A DNA stretch of 64,000 nucleotides from Siphonodentalium dalli (lineage: Eukaryota > Mollusca > Scaphopoda > Gadilida > Siphonodentaliidae). Shown piece after piece: positions 36,119-47,786 of the stretch (the stretch's first letter is position 1; each line of letters opens with the position of its first letter). The notes beneath the pieces were generated by a model, which did no database searches, was not told the origin of the DNA, and was given only the letters and a program-made list of their open reading frames with translations. A program made the translations under genes and the position numbers. Where the stretch lies: NCBI GenBank assembly GCA_032622095.1, contig CP136063.1, positions 144,661,950 through 144,725,949 on the forward strand, read 5' to 3'.

Positions 36119-38111
36119 GGCCCGCTGCATACTGGACAAATGTCAGTTGTTTAAATTGGACATACATATAGATTAATGTGTTGGTTCTTGAATTTACTTG
36201 GGGTTATCCTACAATGACAAGTGGCATAGTTTTTCCATTGCGACGCATTTCACCATATTGATGTCAGCGACCATAAACGTTAATAGAATAGTCCAAAATA
36301 CAGTCTGTTCAGGTGGGCAACGAAACAACGTGTGAGATATGGTAGTGCTACATTCGTCGTCTTTGGTTTAAACCTGGTCCAGCCAGACCACAGTTAGTTC
36401 GTGGGCCAAACAAGATATTTTCGAGTTGGCTGCCCCCCCCCGGCAACAAAGGTTTCTATATCAAATTGTAATACGACCCTGCCTAACTATGCTTAAAAGC
36501 CATGTTCTGATTGGCCAGTGGCCCGAGTTACCATGGCTATCTCGTTCCAGTTTTGTGGTACAATTCTACTTTTTCCGATTGTACCACGAACAAAATCGGT
36601 TTATTCAGATCGCCGCACGCGACTTTTCCCGTCTTTTCTAACTCCGCGCAAACGGGGCATCAACGGAGTACACCCGCACCGGTAACCCTTTGAATTTTGC
36701 TACATCTTGACAATATTGCGAATTTTCTAGCGATTTGTCGCTTGAAACCAGTTTGGTTGCCAATGAATATGGTCCAAATGATGTTATGGTATATTGATAT
36801 ATGTTACGACCAAAGAAAGTTACTTAATAAGTATATTAACCCTTTGAACCCTGACGTCCTGAACGTTAAATGACCCCAACCCGAGGCGCCTGACGTTATA
36901 TAGTGTTCCGACGACGTAACTCATAAAGCTCTTAATTGGGACGTATATACATGTATACACGCTCAACTATACGGCAATCGACTATGCTAACTGAACAAGT
37001 GTGCGGTGAAATATGTCATAATGTATTTCAACGAGACAGTCTATTCCACGTTCAATATACATGTACATGTACATAGATATATTGCGGCTTCCTTTGATCG
37101 CGCTATATGTTTATAACGAAATTCTTACACTTTGCCTACAATAGAAGACATTTCTCAAAATGCACCTGTGTGTTTGCGCGAAGAAACAGACCCCCTGTTT
37201 CCACTTTGGCTGCTACAATCAGAGGTATGAACATGTGACTCATTCGCGAAAAGTATAGAAGCACTATTCTAGTTAATTTGGGTTTTGATCGCGAAATTTC
37301 TAACGAAATACTTCCCCTTTTCCGACGATAAAAAGCGGGTTTTTTTCTCGAAATAGGCCTCTGCGCATGCGCAAAGAAACAAACCCTCTGTCGTCAGTTT
37401 GTCGATCAAAGTAACGTGGGTAAACATGTGACACGTGTGTGCAAAGTAGAAGTACAACTCTAGTTGATATGTGCGTTTATTGAGCTGTAATTTCGTGTCA
37501 AATATCGTCTGATTTCCGGACCGGTATTCCGGTCTCCCGGGATATAGGAATATAAGGATTGGACCGGTATTCCGGTCTCTCGGGTTCAAAGGGTTAAATG
37601 ACAAAATAAATCCATGGGGCCGGGCTGTGCATTCGTCGATTCGAATCTCGATCATATTCGATATTTCGGAATCAAGTTGAAAATGAAAGCGTTTGTTCAC
37701 CAGTACAGAAGGGGGATAAGATTAGTTTAGTAAACTAGATCATTTAGATCGCTTTGTGTAAGGAAAATGGTCCATAGTCGATGATCATATTCATGTTGTC
37801 CCAACAACGTTCAACACAGAAATGACCGCAATCGTATTTCCTGTACAATTTAAATGAAAGGCACGGGCGCCGCTGAAAACACATCGTTTTTTAGCCAATC
37901 ACAACGATTATTTTCTAGAAGATGTGCCTCGAAAAGTCAACGGGGGAATTTCATAACAAGACAAGATTACCGGAGTACTCCATGCAAAGAAATCGAGTAC
38001 ACCCAATACGAATTACACCACGAAATGTTTTCTCACCTGAGACCGAAAAAGCGCAGTATTTCGTTGACTATTCAGTCGAATTGTGACCATAAACTTTCAG
38101 TCGTATTACAA
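36119..38111. other. No recognised gene
   Basis: Short direct repeats of TTGGACCGGTATTCCGGTCT type occur at 37517-37580. The 143-codon minus frame at 37269-37700 has no domain. CATGTACATGTACAT microsatellite lies near 37063. Confidence 0.45.
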
Positions 38112-38258
38112 AAGAAATAAATACACGGTGTATCGGTGTGTATGGTCAAGTTGTACCACAAAAAACTGATTGTAGGACTCCGCTACGCGTCGTCCTACAA
38201 TCAGTTTTTTGTGGTACAACTTGACCATACACACCTCTACACCGTGTATTTATTTCTT
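38112..38258. mobile_element. Hairpin MITE, 147 bp
   Basis: Arms of about 65 bp pair from AAGAAATAAATACACGGTG to CACCGTGT-like and TATTTATTTCTT, with a short loop CTCCGCTACGCGTCG. Its size and shape match the other hairpins at 17714 and 23644. Confidence 0.85.
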
Positions 38259-39000
38259 AATTAAAGGTCATCATATTTTTCTTGTTGCCCGTTTTATAAT
38301 GTATCCCAAACTAGATTTTTCAGGGAAGACACCTCTTACCCCTAAAATAAAATAAAAGTGTCAGAGCATAAACATAATATTACGGTTGTAAACTGTACAA
38401 TATATGGTTTATATTAATAAGAAATGGTCATAAAATGACACGAGATATACAAATAGACCAATTTATGACCTAGTTCGAAATAATTGCGATAAATATTTTG
38501 AAATCGCCAAAAATTACTTGGATTTTGAAAACAAATGGTCACATATAAATGGCTATAGCTTGTGAATCACATGGGCTATTGACCGGCAACATGGCTCAAA
38601 AAATTGCCCCAATGAAATAACAAAACGATTTAAATAATGGAATGCCAAGAGTATTGCTGTAAAAATGTGATATGAGCGTAAACTTAATCCCACCCCCTAA
38701 AATATCACTTTTGCAGAAAAACGAATTATTTAGTTTACATTTAGAATGCAGCATGTCAAGTTGGTTTTAGAAGCATAATCTGAAACAGTTTAGAGAGTGA
38801 TGAAGGGAATTATAAATAACGGTGTCTGAACGTGATCTAAGATTATAATTTGAAAACAAGTGTGATTAAATTTTGATAGGCTATGGTATAACCTCATGAG
38901 AACACTGGTCGTCTAGAATTAGTAAGTTCATAAAACCTCACACGATTACTTTTCTGGCAACTATTTCGTATATTTTTCAATTTTTATTATATATAATATA
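38259..39000. other. No recognised feature
   Basis: AT-rich sequence between a hairpin MITE and a Helitron-like end; only short frames are present. Confidence 0.5.
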
Positions 39001-40389
39001 CTAGCAGATTAGCCCGCCACTGGCGGGATTGGTCCCATGGCATTGGTCGATCCATTAATTTTTGTTTTTCAAGGTAACCCCGCACAGGCACGCCGACAAA
39101 AATATTCCCCGTCGATGTCACCGCTGACGACCGAGATATCGCCCAAGGTCATTTGTGGGTACCCGTTTCAAGGTCAAGGTCACCTCAGGCGGACAAACTG
39201 ACCCGACGAAAATGGACAATCGAATAAGTTAACTAATACTGAAGTTATCAATCAGAAACCATCTCGGACGAGCAGACGGACAGACAGACATGCTGATTAC
39301 ACATTAATTTTTTGTTTATGAAACGACTCAGTTCTGGTTATCGGGCTCGCGGAACCACAAAGCAACTGTCCACATTACATTTTTTTTTTTAAACCTGCCC
39401 GGGGCCATTGCGGACCAGTCTTATCGGCTGAGCACCCCCTGATAGAGGTACCCACCCTTACGAGCTGGTCAAAGTGCCCGTCGGACGTCAGTCCCCGCAA
39501 GAAGCGGACAGTCAGTCAGTAAGTCGGGACCACTCGTCCTCCTCAGGCTGCGAACCCATCCAGTGGAAGTCCCGTCAGGTGGGGAAAACCACCATCGGGG
39601 ACGTATCACACCGTAAGGGCTCGATCAAATCATAGCGACCCTGCTCACCGCCAGCGGGGAACAGATACTACACTTTGATCTTACATTGAACGTTCGGCCC
39701 ATTTCGCAACAACGAAATAGCGCATAATGATAGGATTTTGGCCACGTTGCCTATATCGCGGCGTTGCGAACACTTTGGGGTTTTGTTATAATAACTAATA
39801 GATTGCCATGATATTGAAGCATTTGGGGAATGATATGTACATGTCAGCTTATATCTGCACATTCCGTATACAATTCGCTTAATTTTGGTGTGATTCATAT
39901 TCTTGATTACACGAAGGTGGTGAATTAGTGGGCACTTTAACACATATTTATGTATATTTTACGAATACACGACGAATGTGTAATGACGTTGTTGTAAACA
40001 AACTTTTCTCAAGTGTCATTTTGGTCCAACTATAACTTTGTCGACGGGGAGAGCTGGTCCGAATAATAGCTAAGATGTATTTAGATAGAATTATCGAAAG
40101 AATTTGACTGATTAGAGTGAATTTAAGAGAATCGAGTGGAGAAAACTTGGTAACGTTTTCATCAGAAACGCGAATTCTGCCATCACATGTTTCTGTATGA
40201 TGTAGGCGAAGTTACTCTAAAATTTCGGCAAGTATTTAACCCATCGATTCCAAGGACGGTGGCAGGGGTGGTGGTGAAGGAGTGCTCGGACGTTCTCAGA
40301 AGCGGTGCGATGACACTTCCCGTGAATTTTTACCCTTATATAGGAAGTTTGGGCTCAATCGGTCGAGCCGTTTTCGAGTCTATAAAGGA
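39001..40389 (-). mobile_element. Helitron-like non-autonomous element A
   Basis: On the minus strand it ends in a short GC hairpin (CCCGCCAGTGGCGGG at 39013-39027), an eight-base spacer and CTAG followed by T, which is the Helitron 3' signature. The 5' part (40187-40380) matches 56985-57110 in opposite orientation. The exact 5' TC is uncertain in the TA-rich boundary. No Rep/helicase frame is present. Confidence 0.6.
39379..39660 (-). mobile_element. SINE-like insert ending in poly(A)
   Basis: A GC-rich 270-bp block, unlike its AT-rich surroundings, ends on the minus strand in a run of about ten A (39380-39390). A GGTTCGCAGCC stretch resembles a polymerase III B box, but no good A box was found. 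SINE is the best guess; a retrocopy of another RNA is possible. Confidence 0.3.
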
Positions 40390-40524
40390 TATATATATAT
40401 ATCTAATATATATTTGAGGAAAGTTTGTGTGTGTGTGTATGTGTGTGTGTGAGGGTATGTCTGTCTGTGTGGCCGCGATGGACTCTAAAACGGCTCGACC
40501 GATTTCGACAAAACTTGGTACGGG

Positions 40525-40530
40525 CACGTA
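40525..40530. repeat. Maverick target-site duplication, left (CACGTA)
   Basis: The six bases before the left terminus are identical to the six after the right terminus (55466-55471). Six base pairs is the length expected of Maverick/Polinton integrases. Confidence 0.95.
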
Positions 40531-40979
40531 AGTAGTAATAGAGTGCCCTACAGTAAAGGTTTCGGGCTGGAGAATGCGGTGGAGGAGGAAGATAAAATCG
40601 ATATTGGTTTAATCCCTATATATAATTAAATAAGTAGTTATATAGATACGTAGATATATAGATACGTAGATACTTAGATATATAGTTACGTAGATACTTA
40701 GATATAGGGTATAGTTTACGCAATTAGCTATAATACGGGTAGTTTACCTTCGACTAGTCCACTAATGTTATCGACCCCCTACTTTTCGAATGAACTGAAC
40801 TAAAGTCTGATTATTGAAGTCTCGGCTGTGTATTTTAGAATTAAGTGACTAATGGATGTAAAATTATTGATATAAGGCGGTGCTTTAATCAAACTATTTC
40901 ACTCGCTATAATGGATTACGGGATATCGGTTAATGAACCGAGGTTTAAACACCCACTCACTGCTATAGCCGCAGGGCCT
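40531..40979. repeat. Maverick left terminal inverted repeat
   Basis: About 449 bp, the near-identical reverse complement of 55017-55465. It starts with AG, as is usual for the family, includes a stretch of short ATAGATACGTAGATA-type tandem units (40634-40700), and ends inside the ATPase coding sequence, at the codons before the Walker A motif. Confidence 0.95.
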
Positions 40980-41209
40980 GCGAACACTATTCTTATCGCA
41001 TTCTAACATCAAATCATCGAGTATAATTAGGGTCGGGGTGTTCACATCAAACGCACTTATGTCAGGTATTCCTTCGTGGAATCGGACTACTTTCTTCAAC
41101 GCTTCATACCCGGGTTGCCATTCACTAAAACACCAATATATAACAGACGACGGTGGGTTAATCATAACAGTCGCATTGTGAATTAATCTAGATACGAAGT
41201 GCGTCTTTC
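40899..41209 (-). pseudogene. Rearranged ATPase gene fragment in the left Maverick end
   Basis: Two pieces of the packaging ATPase gene meet here in opposite orientation. 40911-40979 (plus sense) is the 5' end of the gene, as part of the terminal repeat. 40983-41209 matches 54780-55006 in direct orientation, so it encodes on the minus strand SSVIYWCFSEWQPGYEALKK and TPTLIILDDLMLE (Walker B). The Walker A motif falls at the junction and is lost from both pieces. There is no promoter or full domain, so it is a relic. The arrangement needs an inversion within a formerly longer terminal repeat. Confidence 0.85.
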
Positions 41210-41439
41210 TAAGCGACGGATGAGATCAACGAGGCTTTTAGCGTTTAATCAATCTATTTATTCCGAAAATTTTGCTTTAAAGTGAATTATATGTACTTGA
41301 GTCGGGCGTGTTTTAACACTTTCGCTGTTGAGATTTGTGTTTACAATAGAATCAGTAAATTAACCACTCACCTTCGATATAACGCATACTGCTATTATTT
41401 TTTAGAATTCCGAAACAACAACAACAACTGATGCTTAAA
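41210..41439. other. Maverick internal spacer, left end
   Basis: AT-rich, no frame of note, between the ATPase relic and the G/C hairpin. Confidence 0.5.
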
Positions 41440-41524
41440 GGTCCCCCCCTCGATATTCTAGGTGTCCGCACACAAAATTAAATAAAACGTGTGAGAACCT
41501 GGAATATCGAGGGGGGGGGGGGCC
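41440..41524. terminator. Long hairpin with C7/G11 tract, possible transcript end signal
   Basis: GGTCCCCCCCTCGATATTCT pairs with a GGAATATCGAGGGGGGGG block at 41500-41524, and CGCACAC with GTGTGAG extends the pairing inward. It lies just 3' of the last minus-strand gene (stop at 41558), so a role in ending or processing transcripts is possible. This is inferred from position only. Confidence 0.4.
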
Positions 41525-41557
41525 CTGAGACCCGAACGATATTACTCCGCCACTTGT

Positions 41558-42010
41558 TTAGTCCAAGATGTAGCTTAGCTTCTCTTCTGGGATGTGGTTT
41601 GTATCCGCTAAACACCCAGCTCCACTCGTGAACGCCCCGTCGTCGAAAAATTCCGGTAGGTGATGTTCCCACGAGGGCGCTATATCTTCTAGGGTTTCCA
41701 GCAAGGACGTTTTAACATTTTGTAGCTCACCCAATTGATTCCTAAGTTTTAGAATCGTACCAACGCGACGGAGTTCATCTTTTCTTATACTCAAACGCAG
41801 ACGCGCGTTTAACGCCATTATACGACTGTTACGATTAAAGCCGTTGTCCTCCGCTATTGTTTGAAGTATATCATCCAACAACTTCATTTGAATAGCGTAA
41901 TACTCTAGTGTATCCGAAGGCTTCACCAACGATACCAAGCGAGCTTTCACTTGATTTTCAAGCGAGCTTGATTGGCGACGAGCCTTATAAGCTTCGAGAA
42001 GAGTACACAT
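41558..42010 (-). CDS. Uncharacterised Maverick protein, 150 residues
   Basis: I do not recognise a domain. The frame is intact from ATG at 42010 to TGA/TAG at 41558. The product is mostly helical in look, with Leu-rich and charged stretches (VKARLVSLVKPSDTLEYYAI, RLRLSIRKDELRRVGTILKL, RNQLGELQNVKTSLLETLED) that could form coiled coils, and an acidic C-terminus. It is the last gene of the minus-strand series, 1.3 kb beyond the polymerase and separated from it by an hAT-like insert. It may be a DNA-binding or virion-accessory protein, but that is a guess. Survival of an intact frame in a decayed element is likely due to short length. Confidence 0.6.
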   Translation of the reverse strand: MCTLLEAYKARRQSSSLENQVKARLVSLVKPSDTLEYYAIQMKLLDDILQTIAEDNGFNRNSRIMALNARLRLSIRKDELRRVGTILKLRNQLGELQNVKTSLLETLEDIAPSWEHHLPEFFDDGAFTSGAGCLADTNHIPEEKLSYILD

Positions 42011-42345
42011 TTTTGGATCAGGAAGTTTTTGATAACTGAGGTAATCTAAAACCGCTAGATGGTTTTAAGCGACTCGGGTCTTTTTATACTCGAATAGGGA
42101 ATGTAGCAAGTGTTAAATTTGAGTGGTCTGCGTGACACCCGGGGCTATAGTCCTGTATAGGCGAATGAGGTATCGCCATTTTCGCTTAAACGCTAATCCC
42201 GAATTACTATTGATAAATAGAGCGTCTGGTCCACAGACGATATTGTTAGCTCGTAAACTGCAAGACAGCTAATTTTATGGTGTGTTTGTCTCTGCGTTAT
42301 CTGTAAACAATATCGATAATTGAATTTTTGGGGAGCCCTCGGTGG
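42011..42345. other. Maverick spacer upstream of the 150-residue gene
   Basis: No frame of note. This is the probable promoter side of the gene at 41558-42010; no TATA element was singled out. Confidence 0.45.
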
Positions 42346-43204
42346 TCGAACGCCAGTGTTCATGCTGGACCGAAAAAAACTTTAGCCAAAAGTTTAGCCA
42401 AATGAAAATTTTATTAGCCAAATGAAAAAAACTTTAGTCAAATGTTTTTCGGCCAAATTAAAAACAATTTGGCCAAATTAAATCATCGTTTTCTGGTCGG
42501 TTCACAATTAATGACTAAAATATTTGTTTTTAACTTTATTTGTTATATTCAGAATGAAAACATAATTAAAACAACACAAAAACAACTTTAAAATCAATAT
42601 TATAATTATAATCACATAAATCCGCCAAACTAATTGTAATAACCCTATGTCGACATTATTATGGAAATTGTGAATGATGGATACTATTCAGATCCGCCTA
42701 TTTATTGGACATTACAAAAACACCTTAAAACAGCAGCGGTATCACTAGTTAATCACCTATTCATTGTGCTCTCTTCAAAGCATACATGTTTCGTATTGTT
42801 TACATAGTCGGTGTCATCGACGGCGTATAAACAAAAAATCACTAGGTCACCACTAGGTATTCACTTATTAATTGTGCTCACTGATAACAACTCTCTTCAA
42901 AGCATATATATAAACAAAAATACTGATCAGATGTCAATCAGTTGTATAATGTTCCCTTTGTACAGCCGCCACGCGGAACGAAAATAACGAAATACCGGTA
43001 CTTTCGTCACCTAACTTCGTCTTGAATGTCGATCTATTGAGCGCTTTTATTAATTAGCTTTCTGACTCCATGGTTGCCGTCTCCATTTTGGGTCAAAAAA
43101 AGTTTAGCCAAAAGTTTAGCCAAATGAAATTTTTATTAGCCAAATTCGAAAAAGATTAGCCATTTGCTAATTTGGCTACCGAAAGCGTGAACACTGTCGA
43201 ACGC
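42346..43204. mobile_element. hAT-like MITE (42354-43196) with 8-bp target duplication
   Basis: An 843-bp element starts CAGTGTTCATGCT and ends as the inverse, AGCGTGAACACTG. Its flanks are the exact 8-bp duplication TCGAACGC (42346-42353 and 43197-43204). Both features are those of hAT transposons. Subterminal regions carry many TTAGCCAAAAG/TTAGCCAAATG units on both ends, as hAT elements often have for transposase binding. No transposase frame is present, so it moved by a helper. It landed inside the Maverick and therefore postdates it. Confidence 0.92.
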
Positions 43205-43305
43205 TTGTAGAGAAATGTTTAAAGGAACGTATCTAGTTTATATAGCAATAAGCAATCAACATACGATGAACAAAAATATATATACATATCAACAAAAAGA
43301 ACGGC

Positions 43306-46300
43306 CTAAATATTTAAAGGGCTCGTCGTGATTCCGTCGTCCATTACGTGTCTTTTCGGATAAAAATAAGACAGCCCGTTTTTTAATTGGGAATATGTAT
43401 ACATAGTATTCCCCCACATTTTAAAACCTGTGTTAATGGTGGGAATTGGGGATTTCAGTTTCAATACATCCATATACATTTTAGCCGTTAACTGGTTCTG
43501 CTTTTTATTCACACCTTTGCACGTCACTTTGGTTGAATCACTGAGACACATATAACATTTGCTGGAAAGAGCGATAATTCCATCCCCACACCATTCTTCT
43601 TTGAAAAGACCTCCGGTCCTTTTGCTGTAGGCGAAAGCTTCTTTGCAACAAGCTCGACCCATAACCCATAGCTCCCCGCGAACTTTACAAGCTATAAATT
43701 CTTTGTGATGTTTATCGCAGTAGGGTTGTATAAACCATTTGGAATATTCTCTATAGAAAGCTGATTTCTTATCTACATTGATGACAGCGTCTAAATCAGA
43801 ACCTGCTAGGACTAGGTAGTTGCTGTCAGTATCCATTTGTACCAATTCGAATTTGCTTTTATGGATAAACTTGGCTAGACATTTGTAGTAGAAATCCAGC
43901 ATGCGAATCTTGGCGTACCTGTAGACGAAGGCCCCGATATGACTTGGCAAATCTTCTTTTATTAGATTTTTAGACTTCTCGATTTCGTATAAATCAGAGG
44001 TCAATTCTTTCAGCGCGCGAAATTTGACATCATTCACATCCTTGTAGCTCTGGGCTGATTAACATATGTCGTAACGGTGTGTCGGCTTTTATCCATTAGG
44101 CATTTGCTGTATGCCGAGTTTCCGGGTTTTTTGAGAAGTTCGTTTTCCTCGGCGAATTCTTTCATGCATCCACTTAAATCACCAATGGTAATTTCGGTAT
44201 TTTTGAAAACTGGTGTCATTTCTCTGAATTTGGCTTTCAAACTGTCTGGAGTATCCACATCACACAACACTAGCCCGAAGAGATCTCCAGTTTGCAGTGG
44301 ATCGAGCACTTTCTCGTGTGACATCTCCCGTGCGAGTTTAGGTTCCCAAGTGTTCATAAATAGTTTCACTTCCGGATCATTCTTTTGAGCTTCCAACCAC
44401 TGGCACTCCTACATTTCTGTAACTGTATACCCCAACGCTCTGAGATAGCCCGCGATCTCTCGGGTCTCTTCGTATATCTGGGTAAAAGGCTTGTTACGTA
44501 TCGGACATATCCCGTTAAGGTCGACCTTTTTATTGAGGTCACACGGGTCGGTATGCCACCAGCACCCGTAATACTGATATATCTCTATATTGTGATAACC
44601 GTCCACGGGAAGCTTTCTCAAACCGATCCTCTTCTCCGACGAGTTAAATTTATGCCGAATCTTGATTTTCTTCTTTCGGGCCATAAACTCCAACCAAGAG
44701 TGAAGCTGATTTCCGTATTTTTGAGATCTTTCAGGTCTGAAAGCGTTTGTCGCTTTCCTGCGCACGTACCAACCGACGAGCATCGGTTGACTCAAAGCCC
44801 ATAGGTAAAGACAATTCGCGTCGAATTCGTAGGCGCTTTTACATATTTTAGCCTCAGAACAGAATTCTTGCTCTCTGATCAGTCTGATCTTTCTCCGCGT
44901 ATCTCAAATATATAATGGAGGGGCCTCCTACCAGGTCCTTCTTTATCGCTCGGTGAATGTCAGAATCCTTCGTGTTGAAGCGTGAGAAGTATATATCATC
45001 TGGGATAGTTTTGAATAAATATTTTAGTGTCAAACCTGGTATGGATACGGCGTCTTTCAGGAGGTCCAAACCTTGCTCCCTGTAAAAGGTACTTTGCTTT
45101 CTAGAGCTTCTAAGAACGGGCCGACATCTAGATTGTTATACCATGTGAGGAAATCCTGGAATTTCGTCATACCCTCATCTCGCCAAACAATTCTTCCATG
45201 ATGTTGAAATTCTTCAATTTGCTGTAAAACGCTTCATGCGGTGGTAAATAATTTTGCTGTAGTTTATCGAGAGAATCCATCCACTCATAGCAGAAATAGA
45301 CTTTGGTGTTCGAACAATTGTAAGCTTTGATGTACTTATCATAAGAATAATTCGGAGCCAGGAAATTCTTTATATCCAAAAACTTGAAATTATCACTTTC
45401 CACGCACATCAGATTGTTCACTCTCTTGATAACAAAGCGGAGTTCGTTTTCTCTAAGCAAATGTTCCATCAATTCTGTTTTGACAACGCATAGATCGTAG
45501 GGCCCGGAATTGAACCGGACAACTGGTACTTGTTGTAGATATTTGGAGAAACTATTTTTTAGTTGTTGTAGAGGGTGAGTCCTACCCAATCCCGTCTCGG
45601 GTTCTGTCTCGAGGGCTGTTTCATATTCCATTTGGATAGCGTCTAGAACGAACTCAAACTTTTCTAACATCAATTCGTGAGCGTTTTCAGCGATTTCCGT
45701 CATGTATCCCAGCCAACGCCGAACCAAATCTCGAGGATCCCCGGTTGTCACGAAGCATCGAGGTTCTGCGAAACCCGGCACGTTTGACGCCACACTAACA
45801 CTTATGACGAGCTTCAAATTTCTGTTTGAACGACGATCTGGGAAGTTCATCCTTAGAGAAATAGGTTTCGAAATCATACACGATCCCATATGGGTAGAAT
45901 TTATCCTCATCAGTGATTTCCAAATCCAAATCCTCCATCTCTAATTTTTCAAAAACTGTCGGCTCTGGAGAGTAGACTCCTCCGGGGTATACCGTCTTTG
46001 TAGATTTGTTGACGCAGGTGGTTTCGTGTCGCATCAAGGCTTTGAGACTATCCCAAAACTTAGAACACGCCAAGCAGTTAAATGACTTGGCGTATAAAGC
46101 TATATCTATAATGAAACTGAAATGCCCCTCGTAAAAATTAAGATATAACGTAGTGTTCCAGGAATCACTAGAACGCCTTATTAAACTGGCGGACACTTTA
46201 CCCTCATAAGGCATTAATTCGTATATAGTGATATTCACCTCAAAAACATTTTCGAGTCGCTCAATATCGTCAATAGTAACTCCTCGAACCTCATTCACAG

Positions 46301-47457
46301 GGGTGTTAGTAAACATAAAATATGAAGTTAACAAGTGTTCCGTTAAACCAACCTCAACAATATTTTTACCTTTATGCAATCCTAAACATCTAAAAAAACA
46401 TAGATTGTCTCTGGCCCCGAGTGTTTGGAGCGCATATAATCCTGGATTGTTTATAATGTAATCAGGTAAATAGCACTCATTTCCTATATAATAGTGCACT
46501 AACTTGGAAACGTAAAAAGTCACATTCGTTAATAAATGTACAGCGTATTTCGTGTTGGTTCTGTTCAATCGAGATGTTTCCTGCAGATCTAATTCAAGAA
46601 CCTCTTCTACGATGTTATCAAAATCACTTTTGTTTTTAACGAGTCTCGGTTCGGGTAACACGCGGGCGTTGTTCTGCGACGACACAAAATATCTGTATTC
46701 GTTAGTTTCGATATGTTTGAGTGTGAAACCGAACGAAAAGTTTATTTTGAAGGCAGTTTTTCGCCTTATCGAAAATCTCCTGATACAGATTTTCTCGAAT
46801 TTCCCGTATATTTCCAGTTGACAGTCGGAAGTTGAATGTGTCCTGAACCGCGCAATCAATGTGGAACTGGGTAGCGATATGAACCCAATTTCGTTTGAAA
46901 AGTTCTTGAATGTCAGCATCCATTTCTGATAACAATTCGGGAGGCGGTGATGTTTCAGCGCCATCAACCCATTTCCTAACACCGCACGACCGAACTCGTA
47001 GGCGTTCAGCTTTACCTTGCCTGAGATTTCTGTGTAGAGCTCGAATGTGTCGCAAACGTTTGCTTCTACTGGAGAACCAAAGTTCACACGTTTGACACTA
47101 ATGTTTTGACGCGTGCGTTCGTTTATGGTGCGACAAAGCCGTAAGCGAGTCATATTCAACCTCGCAGATTGCACACGTGTGTCGAGGTTTACGGTCGTGT
47201 ACTTTGCTATGTCTGCGAAGATACCACTATCCGCTGAATTTCTTGAAACATTTGTCACACTGCACGATGGAACTTCGCGCTTCCGGCTCTCGTGAGTGAG
47301 ATTGTAACTGTCGCTTTAAATCCCAAACCCCTCGAAAAGTCTTCTCACATATATTACAGTCTGACGTTTTAAGCTTTTCGTGAACCGTCTGCGTATGTCT
47401 TTTCAGAGAGAATTTGGTTTGAAATTTTTTCGAGCATATCTCACAGGCGAAACTCAT
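43306..47457 (-). pseudogene. polB: Protein-primed family B DNA polymerase of the Maverick (broken)
   Basis: The replicative polymerase of the element. From ATG at 47457, the first frame has C2H2 zinc fingers (CEICSKKF, CNICEKTF, CDKCFKKF, CAICEVEY, CQTCELWF), interrupted by TAG codons near 47224 and 47100. A frameshift near 46750 leads to a region with DNLCFFRCL and EGHFSFI (OTU-like Cys/His pattern), a further finger CLACSKF...RHETTC, and the exonuclease motif VYDFETYF (about 45865). After a shift near 45805 come RFNSGPYDL (Exo II) and YSYDKY. Shifts near 45170, 45090 and 44880 precede palm motif A (FDANCLYLWA, about 44815). An in-frame TAG lies at 44409-44411, motif B is NSAYSK (about 44120) and, after a shift at 44040, motif C is QMDTDS (about 43835). 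Relatives carry a longer segment just before motif B, so an in-frame deletion is likely too. Confidence 0.9.
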
Positions 47458-47466
47458 GTTTCTCAA

Positions 47467-47749
47467 ATGACCGGAATTGGTTTCTCCTCGAGAAAAACGC
47501 GAGGACGAGTTAGTCCCTATCCAATCAAATAATATATATATACGCGCCGCCGGCGAGTGTTATAAGCTCTGAGAGTTAATTACAATTTTTAGCCTTTAAT
47601 TCGATTCACTCTACAGTGTTTAGAGAAAGCTTTTAAAAATATTCGACCGATGTTTACCTTCAGTTTGGTAATGCGCGCTTACCGCGCGAGGCCGTCGGTG
47701 TCTCCACCGGATCTCGTTAACTAAAGGCTGTGTTTGATCCTATTTCGGT

Positions 47750-47786
<37 letters not shown>

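Noticed and set aside
37269-37700. 143-codon minus-strand frame as a gene
   Set aside because: It overlaps short direct repeats and has no domain or homologous look.
47227-47466. Separate host zinc-finger gene next to the polymerase
   Set aside because: The fingers continue in the same frame, past stops, into the conserved polymerase N-terminus, so they belong to the polymerase gene.
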